Notes: generated from the sequence alone by a model not told the origin. A stretch of DNA of 64,000 nucleotides from Bacteroidaceae bacterium (GCA_017622495.1 JAGAQY010000012.1:62001-126000); one strand, 5' to 3'. Positions 16,689 through 25,448 are shown, numbered from the stretch's first letter. Program-made: numbers and translations.

Positions 16689-16748
16689 ATGCACAACTTT
16701 GGCTTTACATATTATACCTATTTTTACTTTTACTTTAGCACGAAGTAG
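16689..16748 (+). CDS. Phe/Tyr-rich leader peptide (19 residues)
   Basis: ATG at 16689 opens a 19-codon frame ending TAG 16746-16748 that reads MHNFGFTYYTYFYFYFSTK: six Phe and five Tyr, ten of them packed in codons 6 to 16. It lies between a promoter box and an attenuator-like stem-loop, ahead of the aminotransferase and DAHP synthase-chorismate mutase genes that make phenylalanine and tyrosine. This is the classic layout of a ribosome-stalling leader: scarcity of charged tRNA-Phe or tRNA-Tyr would stall translation here. The frame is too short for ordinary gene calling. Composition by chance is very unlikely, and position supports function. Confidence 0.85.
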   Translation: MHNFGFTYYTYFYFYFSTK

Positions 16749-16837
16749 AGCGGGATAGGCTATGTAGCAACAAATAGTTATGTAAGATATATTGTAAAAG
16801 ATACACGCAAGTCCCGCTCAGTAATGGCGGGACTTGC
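16748..16837 (+). promoter_or_regulatory. Transcription attenuator of the Phe/Tyr operon
   Basis: GAGCGGGA (16748-16755), starting at the last base of the leader stop codon, is the exact complement of TCCCGCTC (16812-16819). The latter overlaps the left arm of the terminator stem GCAAGTCCCGC (16807-16817) / GCGGGACTTGC (16827-16837). The two pairings exclude each other. A ribosome that reaches the stop codon would mask 16748-16755 and let the terminator form; one stalled at the Phe/Tyr run would leave it free to form the antiterminator. Confidence 0.82.
16807..16837 (+). terminator. Attenuator terminator stem
   Basis: Perfect 11-bp stem with a 9-nt loop, followed by the A/T-rich TTATTAAATATATATAAGG rather than a pure T run, 22 bp before the aminotransferase start. 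Confidence 0.75.
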
Positions 16838-16859
16838 TTATTAAATATATATAAGGATT

Positions 16860-18050
16860 ATGAACGAAGCAATCAAGACGTACGCGATACAGCCGGCACA
16901 GCGCCTCGAGTTGGTGAGCGAGTACTACTTCTCGCGAAAGCTCAAGGAGGTAGCTGCCATGAATGCTGCCGGCATGCAGGTGATAAGTTTAGGCGTAGGG
17001 AGCCCCGACATGCCACCCTCGGAAGAGACCGTAGAGACACTCTGCACCGAGGCACACAACCCCGACGGACACGGCTACCAGCCCTATGTGGGCATACCCG
17101 AACTGCGCGAGGCCTTTTCACGGTTTTATAAGCGTTGGTACGGCGTGGAGCTCGACCCCAAGAGCGAGATACAGCCACTCATTGGCTCCAAGGAGGGTAT
17201 ACTGCACGTGACGTTGGCTTTCGTGAACCCTGGCGAACAGGTGCTCGTACCTAATCCTGGCTACCCCACCTACACCTCGCTGAGCCGTCTGCTCGGTGCC
17301 GAGGTGGTGCACTACGACCTCAAGGAGGAGAATGGATGGATGCCCGACTTCGACGCACTGGAGCGTATGGACCTCAGCCGTGTGAAGCTCATGTGGACCA
17401 ACTATCCCAATATGCCCACAGGAGCCAATGCCACGCCCGAGCTGTATGAGCGCCTGGTCGATTTTGCCCACCGCAAGGGTATCGTCATCGTCAACGACAA
17501 CCCCTACAGCTTCATCCTCAACGACAATCCACTGAGCATCCTCTCCGTAGAGGGAGCCAAGGACTGCTGCATAGAGTTCAACTCCATGAGCAAGAGCCAC
17601 AACATGCCCGGATGGCGCATCGGCATGATAGCCGCCAACCCCACCTTCATCAGTTGGATACTCAAGGTGAAGAGCAATATCGATAGCGGCATGTACCGCG
17701 CCATGCAGCTGGCCGCCGTGAAGGCGCTCGATGCCGAGGCCGACTGGTACGAAGGCAACAACGCCAACTACAGCGCCCGCCGTAACACAGCAGGAGCCAT
17801 CATGGATGCCTTGGGCTGCACCTACGACAAGAATCAGGTGGGCATGTTCCTCTGGGGCCGCATCCCCGATCACTACACCGATGTGGAGGAGCTCACCGAG
17901 CGTGTACTGCACGAAGCCCGCGTATTCATCGTGCCCGGATTCATCTTCGGCAGTAACGGTAGCCGTTACATACGCATCTCGCTGTGTGCCAAGAACGACA
18001 AACTGGAAGAAGCGCTGGAGAGAATTCTTCAATTGACAATTGACAAGTGA
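16860..18050 (+). CDS. PLP-dependent aminotransferase (aromatic/aspartate class I)
   Basis: A 396-residue fold-type I aminotransferase. The PLP lysine is in SMSKSHNMPGWRIGM (SxSKxxxxxGxRxG), preceded by NPGYPTY, NYPNMPTGA and the VNDNPYS aspartate-tyrosine strand. It probably transfers the amino group in the last step of Phe/Tyr synthesis, given the Phe/Tyr leader in front and the DAHP synthase-chorismate mutase behind. An LL-diaminopimelate-type aminotransferase cannot be excluded from sequence alone. The last codons (QLTIDK) come from an AATTGACAATTGACAAG simple repeat that also forms the boundary with the next gene. Confidence 0.88.
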   Translation: MNEAIKTYAIQPAQRLELVSEYYFSRKLKEVAAMNAAGMQVISLGVGSPDMPPSEETVETLCTEAHNPDGHGYQPYVGIPELREAFSRFYKRWYGVELDPKSEIQPLIGSKEGILHVTLAFVNPGEQVLVPNPGYPTYTSLSRLLGAEVVHYDLKEENGWMPDFDALERMDLSRVKLMWTNYPNMPTGANATPELYERLVDFAHRKGIVIVNDNPYSFILNDNPLSILSVEGAKDCCIEFNSMSKSHNMPGWRIGMIAANPTFISWILKVKSNIDSGMYRAMQLAAVKALDAEADWYEGNNANYSARRNTAGAIMDALGCTYDKNQVGMFLWGRIPDHYTDVEELTERVLHEARVFIVPGFIFGSNGSRYIRISLCAKNDKLEEALERILQLTIDK

Positions 18051-18511
18051 CAATTGACAATGAAAAGTGATATGAAAAAAGAAAATATTGTCAAAGATAA
18101 GAGCTTGAGCTTTGCTATACGCATAGTCAACTTATATAAATATCTCGTTGCTGAAAAGCGAGAAACCGTAATGAGTAAACAGTTGCTGAGGTGTGGCACA
18201 AGTATAGGTGCAAATATACGTGAGGCAGAACAAGCTCAGAGCCGTGCCGACTTCCTAAGCAAACAGAATATTGCACTTAAGGAAGCCAACGAAACAGAGT
18301 ACTGGCTAGAGCTTCTGATGCGAACTGGATTTATAACCCAAAATGAATACGAGAGCATCAATAACGATTGTGTAGAACTTAATAAACTACTTATCAGTAT
18401 CATAAAATCAACAAAACAACCAAACGAAAATCAATAATAAATATCAACACCCAATTGACGAGGCATCGGCAAGCATAATTGTCATTTGTCAATTGTCAAT
18501 TGTCAATTTTA
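18030..18511. repeat. Short AATTGACAA repeats flanking the four-helix-bundle gene in inverted orientation
   Basis: 18030-18061 consists of TTGACAATTGACAAG-type units and 18475-18508 of the reverse complement (TTGTCAATTGTCAATTG). Together they bracket the 18060-18437 gene inside the aromatic operon. The same unit type recurs at 19577, 26326, 30230, 37790 and 41821. Confidence 0.7.
18060..18437 (+). CDS. Four-helix-bundle protein (23S rRNA intervening-sequence family)
   Basis: About 125 residues, recognisable by SLSFAIRIVNLYKYL, LLRCGTSIGANIREAEQAQSRADFLSKQNIALKEANETEYWLELL, the signature of the four-helix bundle / S23 family, first found in 23S rRNA intervening sequences and common in Bacteroidetes; molecular role unknown. 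Starts are possible at ATG 18060 or 18072; a TTG at 18054 also lies in frame but within repeat. It interrupts the aromatic operon, has different codon use (AAA, ATA, TAT rich) from its neighbours and is bracketed by inverted simple repeats, which suggests later insertion. Confidence 0.85.
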   Translation: MKSDMKKENIVKDKSLSFAIRIVNLYKYLVAEKRETVMSKQLLRCGTSIGANIREAEQAQSRADFLSKQNIALKEANETEYWLELLMRTGFITQNEYESINNDCVELNKLLISIIKSTKQPNENQ

Positions 18512-18517
18512 CATCAT

Positions 18518-19579
18518 ATGGAACTAAGACCCATCAAACTCGCAGGCGTTGAGGACAAGCGTCCTCTCGTGATAGCAGGCCCCTGCAGTGCCGAGACCGA
18601 AGAACAAGTGATGAACACCGCCACCCAACTGGCCAAGAAGGGTGTCAAGATATTCCGCGCAGGCATCTGGAAGCCACGCACCAAGCCCGGTGGCTTCGAG
18701 GGCATCGGCACCGAAGGACTCGGATGGCTGCAGCGCGTGAAGCGCGAGACAGGCATGTACGTGACTACCGAGGTGGCCACTGCCAAGCATGTAGAGGAGG
18801 CCCTGAAGGCTGGCGTAGACATTCTGTGGATAGGTGCCCGCACCTCGGCCAACCCCTTTGCTATGCAGGAGATTGCCGACTCACTGAAGGGAGTTGACGT
18901 GCCCGTATTTGTAAAGAACCCCGTGAACCCCGACCTCGAGCTGTGGATTGGCGGCATGGAGCGTCTCAACAATGCCGGTATCACACGCCTCGGTGCCATA
19001 CACCGCGGATTCAGCACCTATGAGAAGAAGATCTACCGCAACCTGCCCCAGTGGCATATCCCCCTCGAGCTGCGCCGCCGCTACCCCGACCTGCCGCTCC
19101 TGTGCGACCCCAGTCATATTGGCGGTAAGCGCGAACTCATCGCTCCGCTCTGCCAGCAGGCTATGGACCTCAACTTCGACGGACTCATCATCGAGAGCCA
19201 CTGCTGCCCCGACAAGGCATGGAGCGACGCCTCGCAACAGGTTACTCCCGACTCGCTCGAATACATCCTCGAGATGCTCGTCATCCGTGCAGAGACCCAC
19301 AGCACCGAAGACCTGGGACAGCTGCGCAAGCTCATCGACGAGTGCGACGACAGCATCATACAAGAGCTGGCCAAGCGCATGCGTGTAGCCCGCGAGATTG
19401 GTCAGTTCAAAAAGGAGCACGGTGTCACCGTATTCCAGAACACCCGCTACAACGAAATCCTCGAGCGCCGTGCCGCACAAGCCGTACAGTGCGATATGAG
19501 TGGCGACTTCATGAAGAAGGTCTTCGAAGCCATCCACGAAGAGTCAGTACGCCAGCAGATGGAGATACTGAATAATTGA
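18518..19579 (+). CDS. Bifunctional DAHP synthase / chorismate mutase
   Basis: 353 residues from ATG 18518 (an upstream in-frame start at 18479 lies in repeat DNA). Residues 1 to about 255 form a type I-beta DAHP synthase (AGPCSAETEEQV, RAGIWKPRTKPGGFEG, GARTSANPF, DPSHIGGKRE), condensing PEP and erythrose-4-phosphate. The tail (LRKLIDECDDSIIQELAKRMRVAREIGQFKKEH) is an AroQ-type chorismate mutase. Such fusions are standard in Bacteroidetes and couple entry into the shikimate pathway with the branch to prephenate. It shares the Phe/Tyr leader with the aminotransferase; tyrA, normally next, is displaced to 25458. Confidence 0.94.
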   Translation: MELRPIKLAGVEDKRPLVIAGPCSAETEEQVMNTATQLAKKGVKIFRAGIWKPRTKPGGFEGIGTEGLGWLQRVKRETGMYVTTEVATAKHVEEALKAGVDILWIGARTSANPFAMQEIADSLKGVDVPVFVKNPVNPDLELWIGGMERLNNAGITRLGAIHRGFSTYEKKIYRNLPQWHIPLELRRRYPDLPLLCDPSHIGGKRELIAPLCQQAMDLNFDGLIIESHCCPDKAWSDASQQVTPDSLEYILEMLVIRAETHSTEDLGQLRKLIDECDDSIIQELAKRMRVAREIGQFKKEHGVTVFQNTRYNEILERRAAQAVQCDMSGDFMKKVFEAIHEESVRQQMEILNN

Positions 19580-19705
19580 CAAGTGACAAGTGATAAGTGA
19601 CAAAGCTTGCGCCAACGAACAAGAGGTAAGTTTATTTAGGCTCTTGCGGTGAGCACAGTCAAGCTTCAGTAGAACAAGCAAGACTTCAAACATCCCCGTA
19701 ATGAG

Positions 19706-19747
19706 AAAAGAGATTCACCTCCTCTGCAGAGGAGGTGAATCTCTTTT
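19706..19747 (+). terminator. Perfect 42-nt palindromic terminator
   Basis: AAAAGAGATTCACCTCCTCT then GC-centred mirror ending CTCTTTT(T); fully self-complementary over 42 nt, so it can end transcription in both directions. It ends the aromatic operon. Confidence 0.9.
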
Positions 19748-19818
19748 TGGAAACTCGCTTGAGAGATGACCTTTTAAGGAGTCTACACTCGTTGTATTGT
19801 AATACGCCTAAAAAAAGC

Positions 19819-19852
19819 AAACATGTCGGATATAGAAGACATGTTTTTACTC
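19819..19852 (+). terminator. Second terminator-like hairpin
   Basis: AAACATGTC (19819-19827) pairs with GACATGTTT (19838-19846), followed by TTACTCTTTTTT. Confidence 0.65.
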
Positions 19853-20075
19853 TTTTTTGTCGGGCATAGACAAAATATAGATTCCTTTTGTTGAGTTAAC
19901 CTTACGATTCTATATATCCCCCACACGACACAACGCTATCGCTTCGCAGCCATGAACATGATTGCCGACGTATGTGTGAACTAACCATGAATTTTCTATA
20001 AATGGTTATGGGCTAACCTCGATAGAATAAAGGTTAGAGCATGAAAAATGACCATGGATGAGAATCTATAATAAA

Positions 20076-20109
20076 ATTGGAGGACTCAGCCACGGCTGAG
20101 CCCTCCAAT
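20076..20109 (-). terminator. Terminator of the MBG-protein gene
   Basis: ATTGGAGGACTCAGC / GCTGAGCCCTCCAAT hairpin with a four-base loop, 20 bp beyond the stop codon, followed on the minus strand by TTTATTATAG. Confidence 0.8.
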
Positions 20110-20128
20110 ACTTCATGCAGACTGCAAT

Positions 20129-23029
20129 TTACTTCACCACAAATTTCTTTCCATTCTGTATATAAATGCCATTCTGCAACTCCTTGCGGCTGCAAGCCAT
20201 GCGCTCGCCCTTCAGATTATATATAGGAGCATCTGAATCGTTGATGGTGGCATTCTCTATTCCACTCGGGTCGGTCACCACCAAAGTCTTATTCACTCGT
20301 GTTGCCGCATGGTAGTTCTTGTTGCCGTTTTGGATGGCCTTGATGACAACCTGTCCCACTCCGCTGCAATCCAAATACACCTTTCCATTGGCTTCATAAA
20401 TCGAAACAAAATTATTGTCGGCCAACTGATACTCGATGGCAAGGCCCGAAGTTGCAGTTGCGGTCAACTCTACTTGATCGCCCAAAGCTACCTCAAACAA
20501 ATCCTGGTCCCACACGATTTCTTGTGTTGCCTTTTCTATAGTCAGCGTACCGCTCTTATAGTTGAAGTCATAGTTAGCTGCCTCGGCTCCCGAAGCTGTA
20601 ATCTCATAGCTCCCCACATCAGTGGTCTTGTCAGCAGAACAATACAACGTAGGCATTGCAGTAAACACCTTTTCGCTCTCGTTGTTGACGAATCCGCTAT
20701 AGCTTACTGCTAATTCGGGGTTCTCCTCGTTATATACTCTAGTACAATCACCCACTTTTACATCAATCGTGCGCTTGCCCACTGTCAGTTTGGCTCCCTG
20801 ATAGCTCAACTCGTAGTTCTTGGCCTCAGCACCCGAGAGGGTGATTTCATATTCACCAGCGCCACTTGTTTGAGTTGCGCCACACTCAAAGTTCGGTTGA
20901 GTAGTAATTACACTCTTGGTGTCATCGTTCTTGAAGCCCTCGCATCGATAGGTAAATTCGGGATTAGCATCAAAGTAGAGACGTTCCTTATTCTCGGCAA
21001 TTACAGTAAGCGGTGCCTTTTCTATGGTAAGCTTGCCTTCATTATATTCGGTGAACATATAGTTCTGAGCCAATCCGCCCGCCACACTGATAATATACTC
21101 ACCCACATCACTCTTATTTTCTGCATTTACAGTAACTGCAGGCTTCTCCGCTATGCAATTCTCGTTTTCACTATTCTTGAAACCACTATACGTGAGCGCT
21201 ATTGCCGGATTCTCCTCACCATACTCTCGCTTATTGTCAACAACACTCACTGCAAGGGGAGCCTTGGTTACACTAAGTGTACCATTCTTATAGGTAATGT
21301 CGTAATTCTGTGCCTCGGCACCGCTTGGCACGATGTCGTATGTTCCTACTGCGCTTGTCAGCCCTGCTTCTGTTGTTGCCGAGGGACGATTTGTAAATAC
21401 TTCTTCGGTCTCTTCGTTCTTAAATCCACTGTATGCAAATGTGAATTTCGGATTCTCATCACCATATACACGCTCAGTAGCCTCTGCTTGTACGGTCAAT
21501 GGAGCCTTGTTCACGGTCAGTGTACCACTGGTATAGCTTATCGCGTAGTTTTTAGCTTCAGCACCGTTAGGCGTTATCTCATATTCACCAACACTGCTTG
21601 TGGGAGTTGCCGATGTCACTACCGTAGGCAGAGCAGTCAGGCACTCCTCTGTATCCTCATTCTTGAAGCCCGAATAGGCAAACTGGAACTCTGGATTGGC
21701 CTCGCCATACTCACGTACCGTACTTTGGGCACTGATACCAAGCGGTGCTTGAGTAATGGTGAGCGTACCAGGTATATATTCCGTAAACGAGTAGTTAGTA
21801 GCCACACCGCCCGATACCGTCACTTCGTAGTCACCTACATCACTATACTTTGTTGCCTTGGTAGAGGTCGTCAGCTCCGAAGTAAACACAGGCACGCCAT
21901 CGCTATTCTTCAAACCTACGTATGTGAAGTCGAACTGTGGATTGGCATCACCATACACTCTTGACTTAGCATTTACCTTTACGCTCAGCGGAGCCTTCTT
22001 CACAGTCAGCGTACCCTCCGTACAACCAATCTCATAGTTCTTGGCCGTTGCGCTTGCAGCCACACTATATGTGCCTGCGCCACTATTCTTATTTGCCTTG
22101 GTGGAGAACGATACAGCACTGCTCAATACACTCTCGTCCTCATTGTTGACAAATCCACTCAACGAATAGGTAAATTGTGGGTTCTCGTCACCATACACCT
22201 TTTCTGCATCGTTCACCTTGATGGTCAATGGGGCTTTATTAATAGTATAGGTATAGGGGATGTCTACTTCGAGGCCGTTTGAATATACGGCTTTGAAGGT
22301 CGTTTCATGCGTTCCTGCATCTTTTTGTAATTTGCTGACATCCATTGTCAACTCATACTTATTTGCTAAATTATTAGTGTAAGTTACAGTCGGAATATGA
22401 CCGTTATAATCAAATACGTTTTGCTCAAAGGTTATATATTCTATTAAATGATCAGATGCTTTTTCCCACCCTTGAGTTCCTATTGCCAAAGTTTTGTTTA
22501 CAACATAAGCTTTTCTAGAAAAATAGTTATCTTCAAATGCACCACTAAAATAACCTTTTCCATAAAAGTCAGAATAGAATTCAGGAACTTTATCACCCAA
22601 GAAAAACACTTCTTTTAAGTTTTGACAGTATCTAAAAGCACAAGCTCCAATAACCGCAACACATTTGGGTATAATAATAGTTTCTAAAGAGTTACAGCCT
22701 TCAAAGGCAAAGTCCCCGATTTCTGTAATACTTGCAGGTAATACAATTGAGGTTATCTTGCTTTTACTAAAAGCGCAATTACCAATTTTTGTTACCAAGT
22801 ATTCTATATTTTCAAAAGTTACTTTTTCTGGAACAATTATATCTCCTTCGCAATTAGGATTTGTTCCACCACGAATTGCTCCTGCAAATTCAAAGGTTAC
22901 GGAGACAGTATTATTGGTACCACTATTAACATCATAGTAAATCCCATCTACCTCAAAGTCATAAGCACTCACTGTACCACTGCACAATAACACCGCTATT
23001 GTTGTCAACCACAATTTAACCTGTTTCAT
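20129..23029 (-). CDS. Secreted surface protein with leucine-rich and seven MBG repeats
   Basis: A 966-residue exported protein (signal MKQVKLWLTTIAVLLCSGTVSA). Residues about 85-150 form BspA-type leucine-rich repeats (VTKIGNCAFSKSKITSIVLP, ITEIGDFAFEGCNSLETIII). From about 265 to 840 there are seven MBG-type units of about 80 residues, each opening API/APLxV...YGDENPxF and containing YSGFKNEDTE and NYxIxYxxGTLTVxK. A last Ig-like stretch precedes the C-tail YNLKGERM...NGIYIQNGKKFVVK, shared with two other large proteins here (42921 and 48629). An adhesin or matrix role is inferred. It overlaps the upstream 131-codon gene by four bases. Confidence 0.85.
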   Translation of the reverse strand: MKQVKLWLTTIAVLLCSGTVSAYDFEVDGIYYDVNSGTNNTVSVTFEFAGAIRGGTNPNCEGDIIVPEKVTFENIEYLVTKIGNCAFSKSKITSIVLPASITEIGDFAFEGCNSLETIIIPKCVAVIGACAFRYCQNLKEVFFLGDKVPEFYSDFYGKGYFSGAFEDNYFSRKAYVVNKTLAIGTQGWEKASDHLIEYITFEQNVFDYNGHIPTVTYTNNLANKYELTMDVSKLQKDAGTHETTFKAVYSNGLEVDIPYTYTINKAPLTIKVNDAEKVYGDENPQFTYSLSGFVNNEDESVLSSAVSFSTKANKNSGAGTYSVAASATAKNYEIGCTEGTLTVKKAPLSVKVNAKSRVYGDANPQFDFTYVGLKNSDGVPVFTSELTTSTKATKYSDVGDYEVTVSGGVATNYSFTEYIPGTLTITQAPLGISAQSTVREYGEANPEFQFAYSGFKNEDTEECLTALPTVVTSATPTSSVGEYEITPNGAEAKNYAISYTSGTLTVNKAPLTVQAEATERVYGDENPKFTFAYSGFKNEETEEVFTNRPSATTEAGLTSAVGTYDIVPSGAEAQNYDITYKNGTLSVTKAPLAVSVVDNKREYGEENPAIALTYSGFKNSENENCIAEKPAVTVNAENKSDVGEYIISVAGGLAQNYMFTEYNEGKLTIEKAPLTVIAENKERLYFDANPEFTYRCEGFKNDDTKSVITTQPNFECGATQTSGAGEYEITLSGAEAKNYELSYQGAKLTVGKRTIDVKVGDCTRVYNEENPELAVSYSGFVNNESEKVFTAMPTLYCSADKTTDVGSYEITASGAEAANYDFNYKSGTLTIEKATQEIVWDQDLFEVALGDQVELTATATSGLAIEYQLADNNFVSIYEANGKVYLDCSGVGQVVIKAIQNGNKNYHAATRVNKTLVVTDPSGIENATINDSDAPIYNLKGERMACSRKELQNGIYIQNGKKFVVK

Positions 23030-23421
23030 TTTGTTTGATTGTTAGATTTATAAATATGTTCTAAATTTGCACTATATGAATAACTCAGCACTACATCCTC
23101 ATTAGGCATAAGAGATATAAGCCAAAGTCCATCCTCCACGTCATCAAGGCACACATCCGTAGAGATTTCGATATAAGAGATTTTATCCTTCTTCTTACTG
23201 AACGCGATTAGAAAGGCTTTTAACACCTTTATGGCTTCAGATTCTGTGTCATGATGAATCACCAGTTTAAGCGCCTTTTCCTCAAAGTGCTGAGTTAAAC
23301 AATCATCATACTCCTCAAGTTCAGGATTCTCCACGAAGAGACAGTCAAGCCAACACTTCTTTTTAGCAATCGTTTCCCTTTCTGTCCAATCCAAACGCAA
23401 ATGAATTCTTTTCGGTCTCAT
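23026..23421 (-). CDS. Hypothetical 131-residue protein coupled to the MBG gene
   Basis: No signal peptide; starts MRPKRIHLRLDWTERET and is rich in Glu/Asp, with a predicted alpha/beta pattern (LKLVIHHDTESEAIKVLKAFLIAFSKKKDKISYIEISTDV). Its TGA overlaps the ATG of the MBG gene (23026-23029), which argues for a real gene and co-translation. I recognise no family. Lower G+C than the flanking housekeeping genes, like the first third of the MBG gene, suggests a shared origin by transfer. Confidence 0.55.
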   Translation of the reverse strand: MRPKRIHLRLDWTERETIAKKKCWLDCLFVENPELEEYDDCLTQHFEEKALKLVIHHDTESEAIKVLKAFLIAFSKKKDKISYIEISTDVCLDDVEDGLWLISLMPNEDVVLSYSYSANLEHIYKSNNQTK

Positions 23422-23754
23422 AGCTCAACTTAACTATGCCTATAAGTCCCCCAAAGTCAGCGTTAATAATGTATTTGATTAACGGATACAAGAAAAGCGT
23501 AGAGACTTGTCATGCTCATCACAAAGTTGGTATCGCCAAACACCATAACAGAAATGAACAGAGAAACAAATACCCCACGCTGTAGCATATATGAGAAATG
23601 AGTACAGCGTGGGCTGTACACGTGTGCATATACGCAAACAGAATGAGCGTTGCATTGTTCTCATCCCTCTGTTGATTGAAATTGGCGATTTCACTTTGTG
23701 GGATAAAAGCAAGAAACGCATTCTTGACCCAAGGATTTCTCCCCTCGGATGCTG

Positions 23755-23786
23755 CAAAGATAGTGCAAGGCGAGCAAGAAGCCAAA
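23755..23786 (-). promoter_or_regulatory. Minus-strand promoter in a dispersed repeat
   Basis: TTTG (23783-23786), 20-bp spacer, TATCTTTG (23755-23762), embedded in GGCTGCGGCTCG...CTCGCCTTGCACTATC, the same repeat family as upstream of recN and tyrA. It points to 23.4-23.7 kb, where only unconvincing short frames and then the 131-codon gene lie. Confidence 0.6.
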
Positions 23787-24071
23787 TTTATTTGAACTTT
23801 TTTCAGCGAGCCGCAGCCTATCTTCAGATTGCGCAGCAAGCTAAAGGTATAAAATAATTAGGAATTAGGAGTTATGAAACGCAGTTCGACGCCCATAGGG
23901 GCTAAAGTCAATTAGGAATTATTTTCTTAACACCACCCCAAAATCTTTCATACCTCTCATTTCGCAACCTTGCAAACAACGCAAACGCTCTGAGATATTC
24001 GTTTCTCGGAAGCAAAGAAACGACATTTATATTTATGTGATGAATGAGTACCGCTTCCTCTCGTTCGCAAT

Positions 24072-24127
24072 AATCCCCAAGGCTTTCAAGGAATAGGCGG
24101 AGGCGTACCTTGAAGGCCTTGGGGATT
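24072..24127. repeat. 20-bp inverted repeat (hairpin)
   Basis: AATCCCCAAGGCTTTCAAGG (24072-24091) pairs with 24108-24127 at 19 of 20 positions around a 16-base loop. Confidence 0.8.
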
Positions 24128-24216
24128 TTGCCCTCTCGAATGATAGCAAACACGAAACGAAGCCCCAAAACCGAGACGTACCCAATGTTTGTACCCCTTG
24201 GCAAAACAGCACTTAC

Positions 24217-24258
24217 CCCTTGGCAGAAAGGTACGCTATGCGCAAATTCTGCCAAGGG
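24217..24258. repeat. 12-bp inverted repeat
   Basis: CCCTTGGCAGAA (24217-24228) and TTCTGCCAAGGG (24247-24258), perfect. Confidence 0.75.
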
Positions 24259-24730
24259 TATACGCATTGAAAATATGAATGTTACGTATGGTAGCGAAAA
24301 GCGATATTAGACCATCAAACCTGCGCTATAGCAATATTTCATCTGACCCTTGGCAAGAGGATGAGATGAGAGTTGAAAGTTGAAAGATGAAAGATGGAAG
24401 ATGGAAGTTGTGGAGTGGGTAATTATCGTGTAATGTGAATTTATTTAGGAGATAATATAGCAGTTGTCCCAAAAGGCAATTCATCCGCGTTGGTGTCATC
24501 CTGGGCACAGCGAAGGATCTCGCGCAGGGCCAATGCGAGATGAGCATTGGTTGCGACGGCAGCGCGGAGCATTAGCGCTGCTTGCGACGGAGGGGAGGTT
24601 TATCTCCCCCAGAGGAGTGTGCTTTAGCACCATTACCTTTAGTTTCCCCGAGGAGTCTCTTCTCTCTGGGTACTTTGCGAGATGCTTGACTTTAGCCCCT
24701 TCAGGGAATACGCATTATAAATTTAGTTTA

Positions 24731-24970
24731 TTTCTCGCAAATAATCAACATTTTGCCTCACGCAGACTCCGCAGACTTACGCAGAATTTGCGAGTCGCTT
24801 CGCCCTCGCTGCCATCCGGACGGTACACGCGCCGACGCGGTATAAAAGCGTCGGTTGCGACGACGGAGCCTTTAGGGTCCCAAAGGAGTACTAAGCCAAA
24901 GGCGAAGTCAACGATGCGTGTTCTGCGTAAGTCTGCGGAGTCTGCGTGAGAATCAAATATTTGCGAGAAA
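24731..24970. repeat. Long inverted-repeat element with 30-bp perfect arms
   Basis: Arms 24757-24786 and 24921-24950 are perfect 30-bp inverted repeats built from CGCAGACTCCGCAGACTTACG; an outer 13-bp pair TTTCTCGCAAATA is at 24731-24743 and 24958-24970. The 134-bp loop carries GCCATCCGG and the 36-bp dispersed repeat (24829-24864). The design parallels 9281-9640. Confidence 0.88.
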
Positions 24971-25058
24971 ACGGACTGTAAAATTCAATCATTCGTGTAG
25001 GAATATTAGCGATATTCTATAATGCGTTTTCCCTGTTAGCCCCTTGCTTTTCCCTGTC

Positions 25059-25146
25059 TCTCGGCAGAGAGACAATATTATCTCCGCAGAGAGACGATTT
25101 TATCTCCGCAGAGAGACGACTTTATCTCTGCCGAGAGACGCATATT
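25059..25146. repeat. 22-bp x 4 tandem array B (core TCTCNGCNGAGAGAC)
   Basis: Units start at 25059, 25081, 25103 and 25125. Cores are TCTCGGCAGAGAGAC, TCTCCGCAGAGAGAC (twice) and TCTCTGCCGAGAGAC; the first and last cores are reverse complements of each other. Linkers are A/T-rich and end in TTA. A minus-strand TAAATTTG box lies at 25185-25192, so the array could lie in a transcript leader on that strand. Confidence 0.88.
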
Positions 25147-25416
25147 TACTTTTAGTCTACAAGGAACAAGAAGGCACTGATATACAAATTTAGGGACTGT
25201 AATTTAAGCGCCTTACCCCCTCCGCCCGCTCCGCTTTCATCGTGCCGATGCCAGGGGGTAAACGCAAATCATTACGTAGGGGTATGCGTTGATAATCAAT
25301 GACAATTATCGCAAAAGGGGCGTTCTTGCCAAGGGGTTGCCAAGGGGGGGGCAGCTCCTTTAGTCCTGCTTGCAGGTCAGAAATTAGGCTGCGGCTCGGA
25401 AAAACTCAAAACAAGT

Positions 25417-25448
25417 TTTGGTTTTTCTCTCGCCTTGCACTAATTTTG
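25417..25448 (+). promoter_or_regulatory. tyrA promoter inside the dispersed repeat
   Basis: TTTG (25417-25420), exactly 20 bp, TAATTTTG (25441-25448). The start codon is only 9 bp further on, so the mRNA would have almost no leader. Confidence 0.82.

Larger units (their letters stand above)
19580..20128. other. Intergenic region with three terminators
   Basis: After simple repeat (19570-19600) the interval holds the two plus-strand-compatible palindromes and one minus-strand terminator listed separately. Nothing coding is evident. Confidence 0.6.
23422..25380. other. Two-kilobase repeat-rich noncoding region
   Basis: No frame here has a recognisable domain. It contains a minus-strand promoter repeat (23755-23830), two hairpin elements (24072-24127, 24217-24258), a long inverted-repeat element (24731-24970) with the dispersed 36-bp repeat in its loop, and a 22-bp array (25059-25146). 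Words such as CCCCTTGGCA recur at 24193, 24217, 24336 and 25334. Confidence 0.7.

Noticed and set aside
18479..18517. Upstream start for DAHP synthase-chorismate mutase
   Set aside because: The extra 13 residues are encoded by the AATTGTCA simple repeat; ATG 18518 gives the conserved N-terminus.
23479..23839. Two overlapping minus-strand frames of 92 and 106 codons behind a good promoter
   Set aside because: They are in different frames, Cys- and aromatic-rich without domain, and overlap the promoter repeat; coding support is insufficient, though a noncoding transcript is possible.
24464..24949. 161-codon plus-strand frame
   Set aside because: It lies across the 30-bp inverted-repeat element and the dispersed 36-bp repeat; translation of repeat DNA.
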